A stretch of DNA of 64,000 bases. It comes from Clavelina lepadiformis (Eukaryota > Chordata > Ascidiacea > Aplousobranchia > Clavelinidae). Made by a program: the position numbers and the translations under genes. The notes under the pieces were generated by a model. That model worked only from the letters and a program-made list of their open reading frames with translations. It was not told where the DNA came from and made no database searches. The stretch is taken from positions 682,001-746,000 of the forward strand of contig NC_135242.1 of the NCBI RefSeq assembly GCF_947623445.1, in the 5' to 3' direction. Position 1 is the stretch's first letter. Each line of letters starts with the position of its first letter. Shown in pieces: positions 38,909-52,000 of the stretch.

Positions 38909-39994
38909 AGCGAACTGTGTACACGCCTCTTGATTCTTATTGTATTGTAATTATGCTGGTTTTGGATAGGTGCGACTGCAAACAGTTTATTGTTTCAACA
39001 ATTTGTGCAAATTAATTGAAAGTATCCATCCAATCTAATTAAGGTTATTAATTTTCATTAATAGTGTAGCAAAAAGCGCTTTTTTATCTGTTTTATTTCA
39101 AATGCTTACATGATATATTCACAGATTAACTGACATACTATTAATATATCTGCAAGCTAAGACCAAAACATATAGAATGTTCCTTTTTTTGACTTACTTG
39201 AAGTTTTTTATTGGCCACACTGACATGTAAGGCAGCGTGTCTTGTTATGATTCATGTCAGTTCGTAGGACGTATTGTCCAAGAATGATTCTTTGATTCAA
39301 GTTTTAGTTCCACAAATATCATAATTTTAAAATGAGTCTGGTACAGTTTACTTGTGTTATTTACAAACATGCATCTAATTCTTTATAAATGTGTTGTGCG
39401 CATGTGTGTTTGGTTTATTGTTAACAATCCTGATAATGTAGCAACATGAATAGCTGTTAAAAGTTGTCTATGCTCTCGTCGTCATCGGCATCTGTTATAT
39501 TTCTATTGCATGGCTTCATGGGTTATAATGCATGCAAGCTTTGTGGCAAACTAGGCTGTGGAGTTCATGTCAAGAACTTTCGACTCCAACTCTGATTCCC
39601 GTTTTTTGGTGCCACGGCTCTTCTATTTGCAATAATCACTTGAGTTCCTTTACGAGTGGCAAAGCACTTACAGAGTTAATCAAGTATGGAAACGTCGAAA
39701 TAATTTTAGTGTTGAATCATTGGCACCAGTTATTATTTTGTGTTCAGAGTGAGTTGGTGTCAAAATTGTAAAGCAATCGAAAATCAGTCCATGTTGGCAC
39801 AATTTCACAAACTTTGACTGCGCAGAAGTAGAATTATTTTGACTCCGCAACCTCACAGCCCTAGTGGTGAAGCATATTACTGGATCTACATTGTGCTGCT
39901 GTTCTTGGCGTTATGATTTAATTAACATTTAGTAACAATCACATGTTGCATTATGTATGAGATTCATTACAGTGCAATTTTATTTTGCAAGTCG

Positions 39995-40000
39995 AATAAA
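39995..40000 (+). terminator. Candidate poly(A) signal for NUPR1-like gene
   Basis: This is the first AATAAA after the stop at 38906-38908, about 1.1 kb downstream. It may not be the signal used. Confidence 0.35.
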
Positions 40001-40518
40001 CTATTGCAAGGCAGCATACATAAAGAAAATGATCATTATTACCACAAAAAGTTGCTGACTAGTCCCATACTTCCATCAAAAGAAAAAATTGTGCGTTTAT
40101 GACATGCTCTGACAATTGCATAAGAGATAAAGTTTTTTTCAAACAGATAGTGCACAGGTATAAGGATGGTTGCATATTACAATATACTGTATGTATTGCA
40201 GGAAGAAACGGAAAAAGTTTAAAAAACTTTGCCCTGGTATAACATTGTGTCATTTCACCACACCAGGATTACACAACCATTTAATCCCCACCGTTCCAGA
40301 AAGAAGTTGAGTAACTTCCACACAATTAACTTGTCACAGCATTGAGACAAAGCTACTCCAGTTGTGTTTTATAAAAACACCCAAAAATAATCACTGGGCA
40401 CCGGGTACGATGAAAGAAATATTGATCTGTTAACTTTTCAAGGCCAGCATAAAGTCACTTTGTAAAAAATCAACAACATTATTTACAGTTTGTGAAAATC
40501 ACTGACGTTGGCAAGGCT

Positions 40519-40524
40519 TTTATT
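40519..40524 (-). terminator. Poly(A) signal AATAAA for ALDH8A1
   Basis: TTTATT on the plus strand reads AATAAA on the minus strand, 88 nt beyond the ALDH8A1 stop codon. Confidence 0.65.
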
Positions 40525-40611
40525 AAATTTACTGCTGTTCTTAAGAGAACATTTGAAAATACTGTCAGAGACAAATCTCATAATCGTCAATCTTATTGAA
40601 ACGATCTGAGT

Positions 40612-42087
40612 CTAGTACTTCAAACAGACGGTTTTTTTCTCCGTGAAGAAATCCCTGGAGTCCTCAGCACTTTCACGTCCAACTCCCGACATCTTCATTC
40701 CACCGAATGGCATGTGAAGATCTCGGACTAACCAGCAGTTTATCCAAACTGTGCCAACCTTCAGCTTTCTTGCCACTCGGTGCGCCCGCGTAACATCTTG
40801 TGTCCAGAGGGTGGCGCAAAGACCATAACGAGCATCATTAGCGAATGCTATCCCCTCAGCTTCGTTGTCGAATGGAACAACGCAAGTGACTGGGCCAAAT
40901 ATTTCATCTTGTAAACACCGTGATTCTGTTGTAAGACCAGTGACAACAGTGGGTAACACAAAGAAACCGTTTTGACAATGCGCTGGTAAGTTTAGTTTAT
41001 CCACTCCCTCCCCGCATTCTATCTTACCATCATCCTCCCTCGCTAATTTGATATAGCTCATCACTTTATCCTTGTGCTGCTGGCTTATCAGCGCCCCCAT
41101 AGTTGTCTTTGGGTCTTTTGGGTCACCGACCTTAATTTCACGGACCATACGAACAAATCGTTCCACAAATGAGGAATAGATGTTGCGCTGTACAAAGATT
41201 CGGCTGGTGCAGAGACACACTTCACCCTGATTGGCAAAACTTGACCTAACGGTGGTGGCGAGGCAGTTTTCGATATCAGCATCGTCAAATATAATCGCCG
41301 CATTTTTACCACCGAGTTCCAAAGACAACTTCTTGCAGAACGGTGCAGACACAGCCGATATGTGCTGGCCAATAGCCGTGCTCCCAGTGAAGGAGATGAG
41401 AGGAATGTCAGGATGAGCAACAATTGCCTCCCCCGCTGAAGCTCCAAATCCAAACACAAGGTTGACAACTCCAGGTGGTAGTTCAGATTGTTGGAGGAAC
41501 TGGGCTAGTTTCCAGGCAGTTAAACTTGTCATTTCCGACGGCTTTGCAACACAGGTATTACCGAATGCTATGGCCGGACAAATCTTCCATGTTAAGAGAT
41601 AGAGGGGTAAATTCCAAGGACTGATTAACCCAGCAACACCAACAGGCATTCGCTCAACATAATTCATTGCACGGGATGGACCTTGAAGCTGGGTGACGTT
41701 ATCAACTTCATGTAAAATGCAAGTGGCGAAAAATCTAAAGTTGTAAATTGCTCTCGGTATATCGACACGTCTTGCAAGAGACACTGGTTTCCCCTGATCA
41801 GCCGATTCCAACTGAGCCAACTCTTCTGCGTTTGCCTCGATCATGTCAGCGATCTGGAGCATGACCTTTGACCTAAATTGTGGGCTCGTCTCGGACCATT
41901 CAGTAAATGCTTTTCTAGCGAATTTCACAGCTTGGTCAACATCATCCTTTGTGCTGGACGGTATCTTTGCAAGGACTCCACCTGTGGATGGGTTGACGCT
42001 CTCCATGTACTCCTTGGATGTAGGAGCAACAAATGTTCCGTTGATAAAGTTTTGCACAACATGCACTTCAGCTTTAACATTATCCAT
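40612..42087 (-). CDS. ALDH8A1: 2-aminomuconic semialdehyde dehydrogenase (ALDH8A1), intronless
   Basis: A single uninterrupted frame of 491 codons, the normal length for this family. The start at 42087 (MDNVKAEV) is preferred over an in-frame Met 33 codons upstream, because a good 3' splice site (TTATTTCCAG) lies between them at about 42131. ALDH fold motifs are present in order: SPWNLPLYLLTWK, GNTCVAKPSE, the cofactor-site FTGST, the catalytic Glu in LELGGKN, the nucleophilic Cys in GEVCLCTSR, EIFGPV, and a C-terminal MPFGGMKMSGVGRE with DSRDFFTEKK. ALDH8A1 oxidises 2-aminomuconic semialdehyde in the kynurenine branch of tryptophan breakdown and was earlier described as a retinal dehydrogenase (family knowledge). 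All catalytic residues appear intact. Vertebrate ALDH8A1 is multi-exon, so the lack of coding introns is unusual. The gene converges on NUPR1-like and diverges from the PAQR gene. Confidence 0.92.
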   Translation of the reverse strand: MDNVKAEVHVVQNFINGTFVAPTSKEYMESVNPSTGGVLAKIPSSTKDDVDQAVKFARKAFTEWSETSPQFRSKVMLQIADMIEANAEELAQLESADQGKPVSLARRVDIPRAIYNFRFFATCILHEVDNVTQLQGPSRAMNYVERMPVGVAGLISPWNLPLYLLTWKICPAIAFGNTCVAKPSEMTSLTAWKLAQFLQQSELPPGVVNLVFGFGASAGEAIVAHPDIPLISFTGSTAIGQHISAVSAPFCKKLSLELGGKNAAIIFDDADIENCLATTVRSSFANQGEVCLCTSRIFVQRNIYSSFVERFVRMVREIKVGDPKDPKTTMGALISQQHKDKVMSYIKLAREDDGKIECGEGVDKLNLPAHCQNGFFVLPTVVTGLTTESRCLQDEIFGPVTCVVPFDNEAEGIAFANDARYGLCATLWTQDVTRAHRVARKLKVGTVWINCWLVRDLHMPFGGMKMSGVGRESAEDSRDFFTEKKTVCLKY

Positions 42088-43796
42088 GATCAATATATAT
42101 TTCAAAACAGTTGAGATTTGTTGAAAATATCTGGAAATAATTATCATGTTAAACAAAGCAACATATGACAGAGTAAAACTATACAACTGTGATGTTCAAA
42201 ATATCCAACTGTCCTGTGTAGAAAGTTTGTATGATACGCCAGAGATCTCCGGTGTGGCGGTGTGTTGATGGAGCAAACATCGTTACGCCACTGGCATAAA
42301 TATCAGCTTCAGTCTTTCTAGTGTGGCATCACAATAATCATGTCACATAAAACAGTCATACAAAGATTGCAAATGCAGTGAAATTCTTTTTGGTTTCATC
42401 TTTTGCCGGTTGTAACTTGACAGTGACAACTGACAAGCATAAACAGGGCGAAGCCAATGGCTTTTGAATTATTTATTCTAATATGAATTATTCTCCATTT
42501 ATTTAAATCTGAATTAGTTGCGGCGGAAAATAATTTGAGTTTTAATACTGGCGTGGTATAAAACGTAAACTCTAATTTTTTCAGTGTACCGGTAATCTCC
42601 CTAAAATTCAAGTCTTTCGTGCACCCTACAGGCCAACTTTCCATTCTGCCATTTCATCAGCCAAATGCATTATTTAAGACATTAAGCAGATGGGTTTGCA
42701 AATATGTTGATCAACCTCGTCGATTTGATATGTTAACCTGGCTGGAAAGCACGGCAGTTTTCAACGAGAAATTGTGTGTGCAAGACGCAAACTTTGGCGT
42801 GCACTGAAACCGCAATTGTTTGTAATTGGCGTTCAAACAACCAACTTTTTTTGTTTATTTATTATAAATCGGCGTTAAGATAAAAAAGTTCGGCGTGCGT
42901 GTTAATAAATATCCTTTGTGCAGTAGCTGCCACACTTTCCACAAGTTATGACCACGGTTGGATCACGGTTTGCTAAAGTTTTAGTTGATATAAGCTACAG
43001 TATCGACTTACGAGATTGAGGTTGCTAAGCTACTCGTGTAGGTTAGTATGAGACTTACAAGAGACTTATCAGTCTGGGTAAAGAGGCAGACGCAGCCATT
43101 AATGACACAAATATATCCTAGGTATGAGTATTATGACAAATATGAGTTCCATTGTAGTATTACTCGTATGAAGTATTACACAACAAACATCTTCGCCGTA
43201 AAAACCGACTTCTCTGGTGGTTATTGTTACAATATGAGCGAAGACAACTGACGATTGATAACTTGTTTTACTTTTACTTCTGACTGATGGTATGAGTTCC
43301 CATTCCTCAAACGGCGTGACTATGCTGTTTGTTATGATGTTTGTTGTGATGTTAGTTATGTATAAGATATCTATGCTACAAACACACACAACACACGCCA
43401 CATTCATTTGGCTCATGGAACTTAACATCAAAAGACATTAACGCGTGTGGCAGAAAAAAATAGTTCGTTTATATAAAGTTAGATTAATTTAGTAATACTA
43501 CAGAATCATATGGATTAATGGTCGTCATCATCATCAGCTAGAGTTAAAAACTTAAAAGCTAAACTGAAAATATACAAGCTTTTTAGTAGACTGTCTTTTT
43601 GACTTTTTAGTCAAAATACGCATAAAGTTATAACTTATAATTTGCCAATACAATAAAATTACAAGAGTGGTAACCAAAACTTCATAATGAACCATGAATA
43701 AATATAACTTATATCTCAATTATCAGCCTGTGTTTTCAAAACACTTGTTTTTTCTAAACATACAGATAACGGTTGGCTGTAGGTGTAGGTGTAGGC

Positions 43797-43816
43797 AATC
43801 AATCAATCAATCAATC
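43797..43816 (+). repeat. AATC microsatellite
   Basis: Five tandem AATC units are preceded by GTAGGT repeats (from about 43779) and abut the dispersed repeat that follows. Confidence 0.85.
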
Positions 43817-43821
43817 ATTTA

Positions 43822-43894
43822 ATTTTCATCAAAAACGTGGCGGGGACGAAAAATCAAGCCAATTGTTACTAACAAGCGCCAATGATAAGGAAAC
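43822..43894 (+). repeat. Dispersed repeat, copy 2
   Basis: This is about 70 bases of close identity to the reverse complement of 19108-19178. It sits directly after a short AATC microsatellite, which is a common place for repeat ends. The element's identity is unknown. Confidence 0.75.
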
Positions 43895-45351
43895 AGTTGC
43901 AGAGCCAGAGTTTGGCAACAACAAACTTGGTGGCAGGTAGTAGAGGAAAGCTTTAACTATTTTGAAGTGAAAAGAAAGATACAGCAAGTGAATGCGTTTT
44001 AAAAATTCAGTGAAATCTCGTCAATATAATTACAATGCAACTGAAGTAAGATTTACTATTGTGGAGGCATTTGGATGAACTTTAGGAAAGGTTTTTCCTA
44101 AAGGACAAATTTTTCGGTGAAACAGCGTCCATTAGCCGTGCAGGAAAGAAATTATGTTAATCCACCGCCTGTCTCGTTCTAGCATATTTTAGTGCGCCAC
44201 ACAACGAAAATTCCACATTTGAATTTTGCCAAATTGTTATCCCTTTTATTTAACAATTTAAAGAATTTTAGTAATAACATTATTATTGCTACATTGCTAA
44301 TAAAAAAAATTTTGGTCGATAAATTCTCGACAACAATAGCCCAATTGTCATTATGATGTTTCATTACAAATGCTCGCGCCCCTTAATTTATGATTTCTAT
44401 GTCGTAATCAACTTGGAATTAGTGAATAATTAAAAAAAGAAAAAGTTGAAAGTTCACTCAGTCGGTCGAAACCGCGAATAGTGATTGATGATTAATTAAT
44501 AACAATTAGCATCCCGTTCTTGTACAGACAATCATGTAATGATCTGTCCAGACCTACATACCACATACCGTAGCTTTTTACAACTGGGTTTAACTATTAA
44601 GCACGACTGAGGTTTAAAAGAAAATTTTTCAAGTGCTCGATAATATCGACTGAGAGTGGCAAGTTGATGACGTCACGAACGATAAGTTTAACAGTTCACT
44701 GAGCTCAGAAACCCGACCCAGTACAAAGCAGCCTGAGCAGCATTACGTCGTTAAAAACAGCAAGTTGGCTGTTGTACAATACTCAATCAGCCACAGGCAA
44801 ATAGAAGGTGAGGTTACCAACCGCGCTTATTTAGCTGTTCCAGACGAAACTCGATACATTGTTGGTGCTGAGGTAAATAGAAGCATTTGCGTCCAAAGGT
44901 CGACTTTAACTGACTTTACACGCGCACTTTAGAGCGAACAGTATTTGCGCTTTTCATCACTTAACAACAAAGAGTCAAGTCATTGTAAAGGTTTTATTAA
45001 CGAACTTACGTGTGAAATATTACGTAACAAAGCTCATTGTGTCAACGAAAAGCGATATTTATTTGGCGGGAGAGGTTTAGTGAAAGTATCTGATCGTAAT
45101 AATTTAACTTTTGTTTGAACTCCTGTTTCTGACAGGTTTGTCCAAACATGATGCCGAAAGACGTTGCATAATTTAGCGCAGATGTTCAAATGGTGTAACA
45201 CTGTGATATAGAGATCCAGTGTACGCTAGAAATATTACGTCCAGTATCGTGGTACGTACAGGATATTTCTGTCGAACCTACTGTAGTTATAGGAAATGGA
45301 TTTTGATCAGGGCTTTATTCATTGTTGTGCAGCACATTCCCTAAGCTCATT

Positions 45352-48300
45352 ATGATAGAGGCGCCTTCAGCTCGTATCTGTGACATCACAATCCAAGGCA
45401 AAGATTCGGCCTCTCTAAAATCAGCACCGGTAATTTCGACCGAATGGATAAGGTAAGCGGCTTATTTTACAAGGAAAACTGCTGTTGACTGCGTAGTGGT
45501 GTACCGTATCGACTTTGTTACGTGCTGCTATTCCTATAAGACACTGGTCTAGCATACAAGTGGACAACCACATGACGTCATAATTTGAGTAGCTGGGGTC
45601 TAGTAAGCACACAAGTGTATCCTGTGGTAGTGCAATTCTGCGCTAGACCCCAGCTATTCAAATTGTGGCGTTATCTGGATGTGCACTTGTGTACTAGACC
45701 CTAAGACACCACCGTTAATGTTATCTGATGCACTGACGACTTATTAATTGTCAACCTTGCAGTGTTGTGTTTACTGTTCAATGAATAATTAATTAGGTGG
45801 CCTGTGCACGTGTGTTTGCAAAAGTAGCGAACCCTTTGATGAACTTATCTTGTAATTGTGAAGTATTTCATCTAAAAGCACCGGTTAGATCAAATGAACA
45901 CGGTGTGACGTATTTATGTTTCTATTTTACAGGCAACCTTTCACTTCCTGGCTTCATTCTTTCGGTTTGAATTCAGTCGCGGAAACGCCAGAATGCTGCC
46001 ACGAACGATATATCAGTCACGGATATCGACCCAGCCCGTCAACTTGGCTGTATTGCTTGCAGAGGTTCGTTCCCACACAGACCTTTCAGTTTGTTTAAGT
46101 GAAAGCTTGTTAGTCGTACTTTTTTTTTGTTTGTTTTTATACAAAATTCATAGATTTCTCCTTATTATCAATTACGTCTGATTACAGCGCCTTCCATCCG
46201 ACCAATGAGACGCTCAATGTTTGGACTCACGCCATTCCTTGCTTGCTCATGCTACGTCACTACTGGAATTTTTCCAATTTATACCTGGATGACGTCACCA
46301 ACCCAATACTTTACCCCTACTGGTTTTTCGCCGCAGGTAGGTCACTAAGGGTTCTATGATGTTTTCTCAAACAACAGTTTTCGTAATTGACGATTTTCCG
46401 CGTGACGTAACTCCGAAAATATATCTCCCGCAACATTCTGGAATGTTTGCAGTGAAAGCTGTCTGTCATGCACGAAGATATATTTGTGGGATTTGGTGGA
46501 TGCAGGTTCTTAAAAAACGATTCGTAAATTGCTGTTTATTTTGAAATCACGTCGACGTCGCTCTTTTAATTTCATCCACAATTGCGATAGAAAAGCTGTT
46601 TATTTTGATGACAGATAATTAATCAGCTTTGTGAGATAATAATCACAAATGAACCAGTTAAAAAGAAGTTACTATACTATATACGAATGTACGTCCATGG
46701 GTACAATTCCATGATAAACTGATGGCATTAAGTCAGTTTTAAACAGCATAGGGAGGTCCCGGCATCACGTCCGCTCATTCACTTTCACAAATTTGCCTGG
46801 TCACGTGATCCAATACAATATGCGAAATCGAAGGAAGTGTCCACCCGGGGAGGGGCGATAGGGATTAATTTCTTTAATGTTGCCTGTAATCTTGCCGCAT
46901 TGATTTCGCCGACAAAACGTCAATTTTAGTCGTCCATGCTTCTACAGTCTACAAAGATTAACGGTCGACGACATGATATTGTGGATGTGACCTTCAAACC
47001 ATCTTTACTCAACTCAGAGTTTCGTGGATTATTCTCTGCAGGTGTCATCGTTGTTCTACTCGGGAGCTCATGCGCACATCTCTTCAATTGTTTATCGTAC
47101 GGAGCGCGCGAAGTTTGTTTCTGCTGCGATTATGGCGTCATAGCTCTGCAGGCCATCGGTCTCACATGCAGCTTCACTTTCTACTTGTGTCCATATTCCT
47201 GCATTAAACAGTGGCCAGGTAATCATGACGTCACATTTCTTACTTGCTTTAGCAAATGAGTTGTTTTCCTTTAGTTTGACGTCACAATACAATTCTTGTC
47301 GACGTGAATGACGCAATTACAGGATATCCGATTTTACTTCAGTTGCCGAGTTAGGTAAAACATAACCATAACGTATTACGAGTTTATAATCAGCCTATTG
47401 TGACGTAACAGGCATCTTCCATGTATCTTACGTCACGATCATGGTGGGCAATGTTTCAACCGTCGCCATATCTTGCCTCACTCGATATCCCGCCATTCCA
47501 CATAGAAATCTTTTAAGGGTCCTATCCTACGTCATCATGTACATTGCCCTCAACATCCCGTGCGTATATAGGTGAGCATTATGATGATGTGATTATGATG
47601 TCACGGGTCACGCACCGGTATTTATGCGAATTTTTGAGAAGTTTTCAAATTTTTGATCTGATTATTTATGGACTACGGATGAACTTAAACGAAATTCTAT
47701 CAGCGATCTTTACTCCTGAATTTTCATAGATATTCGTCAGTATCTTCTATCGCGCAACCGAACAACTTGACCTTCGTTGACCTCAATCTTCTCTCGCTTC
47801 CCTGCAACTTGGCTACGTCATCAACGTCAGCAAACTATTTCAACGAAACTTGCTTAGTCATGCTTCTAGGTGCAATAATTCAGGCGCTGAAGATACCAGA
47901 GCGATGGTTGCCAGGTAACCGCCATTTTTTGCCGCTTGCTCGCGACGATTCGTCGTTTCCATCAAATTAGAAAGGACTGTCTTAGGTTTAATGTGGATGA
48001 ATGCATTTGAGGGCGTTATCGGAATTACCGTCGTTGTCGGGATTCGAACCCGCTCCTCCTGTCTTGTTTCACGAATTTACTTTCAGGTTTTTTCGACATT
48101 GTTGGCCACTCGCACCAATTATTCCACCTTTTGACAGCTTGTGGGCTTTACTATCAATCGTTGCTCATAGAACCGGCCCTGCTGGAAGCTCTTCAGCTGA
48201 ACAGAGCAGGGTACATTCTCCGCGCTCGTCTCTGTGGAAGATTATTGCTGTCAAACTTCGATTTTATCTTGTGGCTTTTTACAGGTTTCTTCAACCGGAA

Positions 48301-48426
48301 GACCTTCAGATCACGTGGTTTACTTCCGTTTTAGTTCCCACGACCTGCGCAGTTCTCTCTTGCGCAGCTGCGATTTACTACAGTGTCGATTTGCACAAAT
48401 CTCACTCGAAAGTGAAATCGTGCTAA
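45352..48426 (+). CDS. PAQR family receptor, membrane progestin receptor (mPR) type
   Basis: Eight exons: 45352-45452, 45933-46064, 46188-46336, 47042-47218, 47412-47571, 47730-47914, 48087-48210 and 48285-48426, about 389 aa with all phases matching. Family motifs appear in order: YISHGYRPS, HPTNETLNVWTH, then SSCAHLFNC (the S-x3-H motif), CFCCDYGVIAL, IPERWLPG, and GHSHQLFH (the H-x3-H motif). The S-x3-H, Asp and H-x3-H residues line the metal site in PAQR structures. Several hydrophobic segments fit a seven-helix membrane protein. The last one (SVLVPTTCAVLSCAAAIYYS) is reached only if a 74-bp intron at 48211-48284 is removed. The motifs are closest to the mPR class (PAQR5-9) rather than the adiponectin receptors; the exact orthologue is not resolved. 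mPRs mediate non-genomic steroid responses and have proposed ceramidase-like chemistry (family knowledge). The exon 2 donor (GTTCGT) is weak. Confidence 0.88.
45546..45702 (+). mobile_element. Nested inverted-repeat (MITE-like) element in PAQR intron 1
   Basis: An inner palindromic pair, AATTTGAGTAGCTGGGGTCT at 45582 and its near-perfect reverse complement ending at 45664, encloses about 40 bp. An outer pair (GGTCTAGCATACAAGTG near 45547, and the reverse complement of a similar string at 45685-45701) surrounds it. The same inner end occurs again at 54507. No coding capacity. It looks like a small non-autonomous element; no target-site duplication was established. Confidence 0.6.
48037..48057 (-). 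repeat. Isolated B-box-like sequence in a PAQR intron
   Basis: The minus strand reads AGCGGGTTCGAATCCC, a strong match to the Pol III B box and tRNA T-arm. No A box or cloverleaf was found next to it, so it is probably a SINE or tRNA fragment. Confidence 0.35.
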
Positions 48427-49063
48427 AAATTCGATATTGTTTGCCGATCAGTGTTCGCTGTTGTATTGTACTCATTTGTGACACAACTGTGAGGGTCATG
48501 ACTTTCATTTATACACTGTGACGTATTAATGCTGGTGATATATTCGGTTTTGTTCCTGCATTAGTTAGTACTTTTTGCTTTGTTTAAGAGGGCGTGTTTT
48601 TCTATTTATAACTTATCGATTTCGTAACTGGAAGAATTTCAAACTAAATTATTATACTGTGTCAGCTCTTAATCTTGTTTCGTCGATGGATTTAATACGG
48701 GTGCGTGCTTAGGAAGCCTTAGAGGCATCACCGATGGAAGAAACTTTATTTGCATTCAAAAAACAAATCCAACACAACGGAATGGATTCACAATTACAGT
48801 AGCACAAAACACTAATTACAACTCGCAACATGTTTAAAGGTAAAAACGAGAGCAACAAAACAGCTGTAAAAACAGAAGGACGCCACAGAAGTTATGCGCA
48901 GTGGTTAGGATACAATGACAAGTTGAAGGCGCCGAAGTTTGCTTGATGGTTATCGTTGGAAATAAAGTGGTAACAAATTGCCTGGACCTTAGCTCCATGA
49001 AAATATTGCACAAGAAAAAACTGCACTCTAGCGCCATTTTGCGGACTATATGTCACAAGATTT
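48427..49063. other. Convergent 3' region PAQR / choline kinase
   Basis: This holds the two 3' UTRs. The choline kinase AATAAA lies at 48745-48750 on the minus strand. No canonical AATAAA for the PAQR gene was found before it, so that transcript may use a variant signal or overlap the other gene. Confidence 0.5.
48745..48750 (-). terminator. Poly(A) signal AATAAA for choline kinase
   Basis: TTTATT on the plus strand reads AATAAA on the minus strand, about 315 nt beyond the stop codon. Confidence 0.6.
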
Positions 49064-52000
49064 TCAGAAATTGAGGTTGAGTTGTTTCTTGTGGTGGAAA
49101 TAAGACTCGATGCGGGCGAGGGCGTATTCCTGGAAACAGTAACAACAAGTGTTATGTCCAGGATATCTCGTTTAAACATTCAGGTAGATTGATATCAATT
49201 TCTTACCAAGTAGCCGAATCCAATGTCGGATATTTGAGCCTGCACAATCGACCAGAGCGCCCAGAATATGTGAGACAGCAACACCAGCCTGGATAAAGAA
49301 AAATTTATGACAGAGTTACTTTCAAAATCACTGTCAAAGAAACTTACCACTGATGCAAGCCAAATTATATAGAGAGCGCTTGGCCACTAAAAGCAAATCA
49401 ATCAATCAATAAATAGCGAGTGCAGGTTCCCTGGTGACTTATTCAACACCGATAAATATCTATACTCGAGAATAATTAGATGAATAAGTAACATGTAGGA
49501 TGTAACCAACTTCGTCTGCAAACCAGTAACTGAATAGGAAAGCACGAGACAGTTAATTAAATTCATGTCTTGAATAAGTAACTAGGGAACCGGTAAGCTG
49601 CTTCACGCAGGCAATGGTTACAATGAATGACATTTACTCTATGAGAGAAAAATTTTGTATTCTGTGAAAAATTAGTAATCACCAAATCGGTTTCAAACAT
49701 CTTGCTAGCACATACTCTAAGTACTGTACTCTAGCACTTATATCGTGACGTGCGGTCGACGCTTGAGGAGTTGCATGACCGGGGATCCCCCAGCAGTCCT
49801 TCACCTATGGAAGAAACTTCATAGCCTGATGCCACTAAATATCGCTACCTCACGCCACACCGAGATTACATTGAAATGTACGGTACATAGCTGGACGTTC
49901 CGCTCAACGGGAACCGTGTCACAGCACACAGGGCGGTGGCGCAAGAACACAGAGGTAGGCATGCATTGGACTTACCACATGTACGAAAGATTGAGACAAA
50001 ACTTGAAGAGAAAAAACGCCTTTAACTTACCTATCCGCTTCTTTTAAAACAAATTCACGTGACCACCGCGAGTCATTCTTGCGTGACGGTACAGCCTTGT
50101 ACATTGATTCCAGGTAAGAATCGACGAATATCAACTGAAATCAGACAACTCAGGTTAACCAACACTGACACAGTGACACTTTGTAAATCATGATAGAACA
50201 CTTTGATGCCACGCCACTTTGGAGTGGCGTGGTAATTTAAAGGATAAAATTCAGCCACAATATTCTTAAACGTCATGAGCAAACGATTCGTTTCATTCCA
50301 GAAATATTGTCAATGCTGACAGGGCATATGATAGAATATAAGAGAACACAATTATCAAAGTTTTCCCAACCTGTTGTTCCCTGGTGGGGAAGTTTTCTGG
50401 CTTGTAGGAATAGAAGGGCCAGCTAGGGTGGCTGTAGTCGTACATCCATTCACAGAAATGGTTTCCGATGTCAAATCCCCTAAATGTGACAATTATAAAA
50501 TAAAAAGTTTGCTTCTTTAAATGATGACGATTACAAATTAGAAGCAAGATATTTTATTTGGCAGATTATTATGTCTTATTTGCAACGAAAAAAACTTCAG
50601 GGGAATCACCTGTAGTTGTAGCTGCTGTACTCGAAATCAATCATTTGTACTGGGTTCTGTCTGTTGTTATCATCAGCGCACAAAAGGTTGCCTACCAATT
50701 GCACCACAATTTATCACAGGTTGTATAGGTTTAAGGTGCCAAATATCAAAAGAATGCTATACAGCACATCCTAATGTTTTCATTTGGTGGTAAGGTATCA
50801 AGCATCATAACACGATGTGACTTAACCAGTACTAAAACATAAACTCGTTCCATCGAAATTTGATCAGGATTTGACAAGCAATACACAATTTTATACCTTC
50901 CTGGGCGTCGTTATGACAGAAGACGACAACAGGTTGCATCTGTAGCACCATGCGCCTGCAAATAAATATGAGCAAGTTTGTAATTATAGTGACTTCATTC
51001 TTCCAATCCCAAACTAAGCCACCCAACAACTGCTAAGTATATTGATGACCTCCACCGCCCATTTATGGCAACCATCAGCAATGTAGCATGCGTCATGCGA
51101 TTAGCTTGAGTCACGAGTCAGCACGTTGTACATGTGACCAGTGACATCATTTATACCCAACCAGACTTACTTGACGAATTGCACTTCTTCACTGACATCA
51201 TGTTGCATGAATTGAAGGTACAACGACTCTTTGTACGAGTCAGAAAAATGGACATTTTTTGATTTCTCCAAGTATCTAAAACATCATAGAAATAAGGTTA
51301 TCATATAGCTCAGGATATAAAACAGCCAATCACACAACATACTGCTTGTCACGTGACTCATGAGTGTGACTCATGGCAGTCACAATGTTCACATGATGCA
51401 AATATGATGAATCACGATGTTCATATGATGAGTTAATAGTTAGCAGCAAACTTACTTGAACATTTTCGACATAATGAAGGTTGGGTCTTTCTTCACGGGC
51501 ATCACGAGTCGATGATATTCCGACAACCGCTCTCCGATGTGTCGTGATAGAACCAGGTCATTCAAGTCACTTGTTTTTAAAGTTCGACTCTGAAAGGATT
51601 AAGTCATTTTTAACAAGCATTCGTATTCTAACTCACATGTTATGCAAAATGTAAACAAAAGAAATCAAAACATAAATAATACCTAAAATAAGCCGACGAT
51701 TTAATTTCTAAGCCTTGGAACTTTTAACACTAAAATTTTAAGTCTTTTTGTAGGTTTAAAAGGTCTAAATTTTAATCTCTAGCTCGACAGTCGTAAAACG
51801 GTGACATGTTTAGCTTTGACAAAACATTCCCATTGTCATTGCACACTTGAACTGAAAATCAAATCACCGGTAAATATTCCTCAAGGCGTCCACCAGGGAA
51901 GACGGCGTACAGACGCGGACCAACTCCCCTCTCTGCAAGGATCGAGAAGACAACGCTTTCCTGGATTTGTGCTTTGAAGTCCTAAGTACATCGATGTACA

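Larger units (their letters stand above)
38909..40611. other. 3' intergenic region between NUPR1-like and ALDH8A1
   Basis: This is a tail-to-tail gap. The first clear AATAAA for NUPR1 is at 39995, which would give a long 3' UTR of about 1.1 kb unless a non-canonical signal is used earlier. The ALDH8A1 signal is at 40519-40524 on the other strand. Short open frames are not convincing. Confidence 0.5.
42088..45351. other. Divergent intergenic region ALDH8A1 / PAQR
   Basis: This 3.3-kb AT-rich gap contains an AATC microsatellite (43797-43816) and copy 2 of a dispersed repeat (43822-43894). A possible 5' UTR exon of the PAQR gene ends near 44873 at a GTAAAT donor, but this is only a splice-site guess. 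Open frames (for example 42619-42807 and 43048-43251) show no recognisable content. Confidence 0.5.
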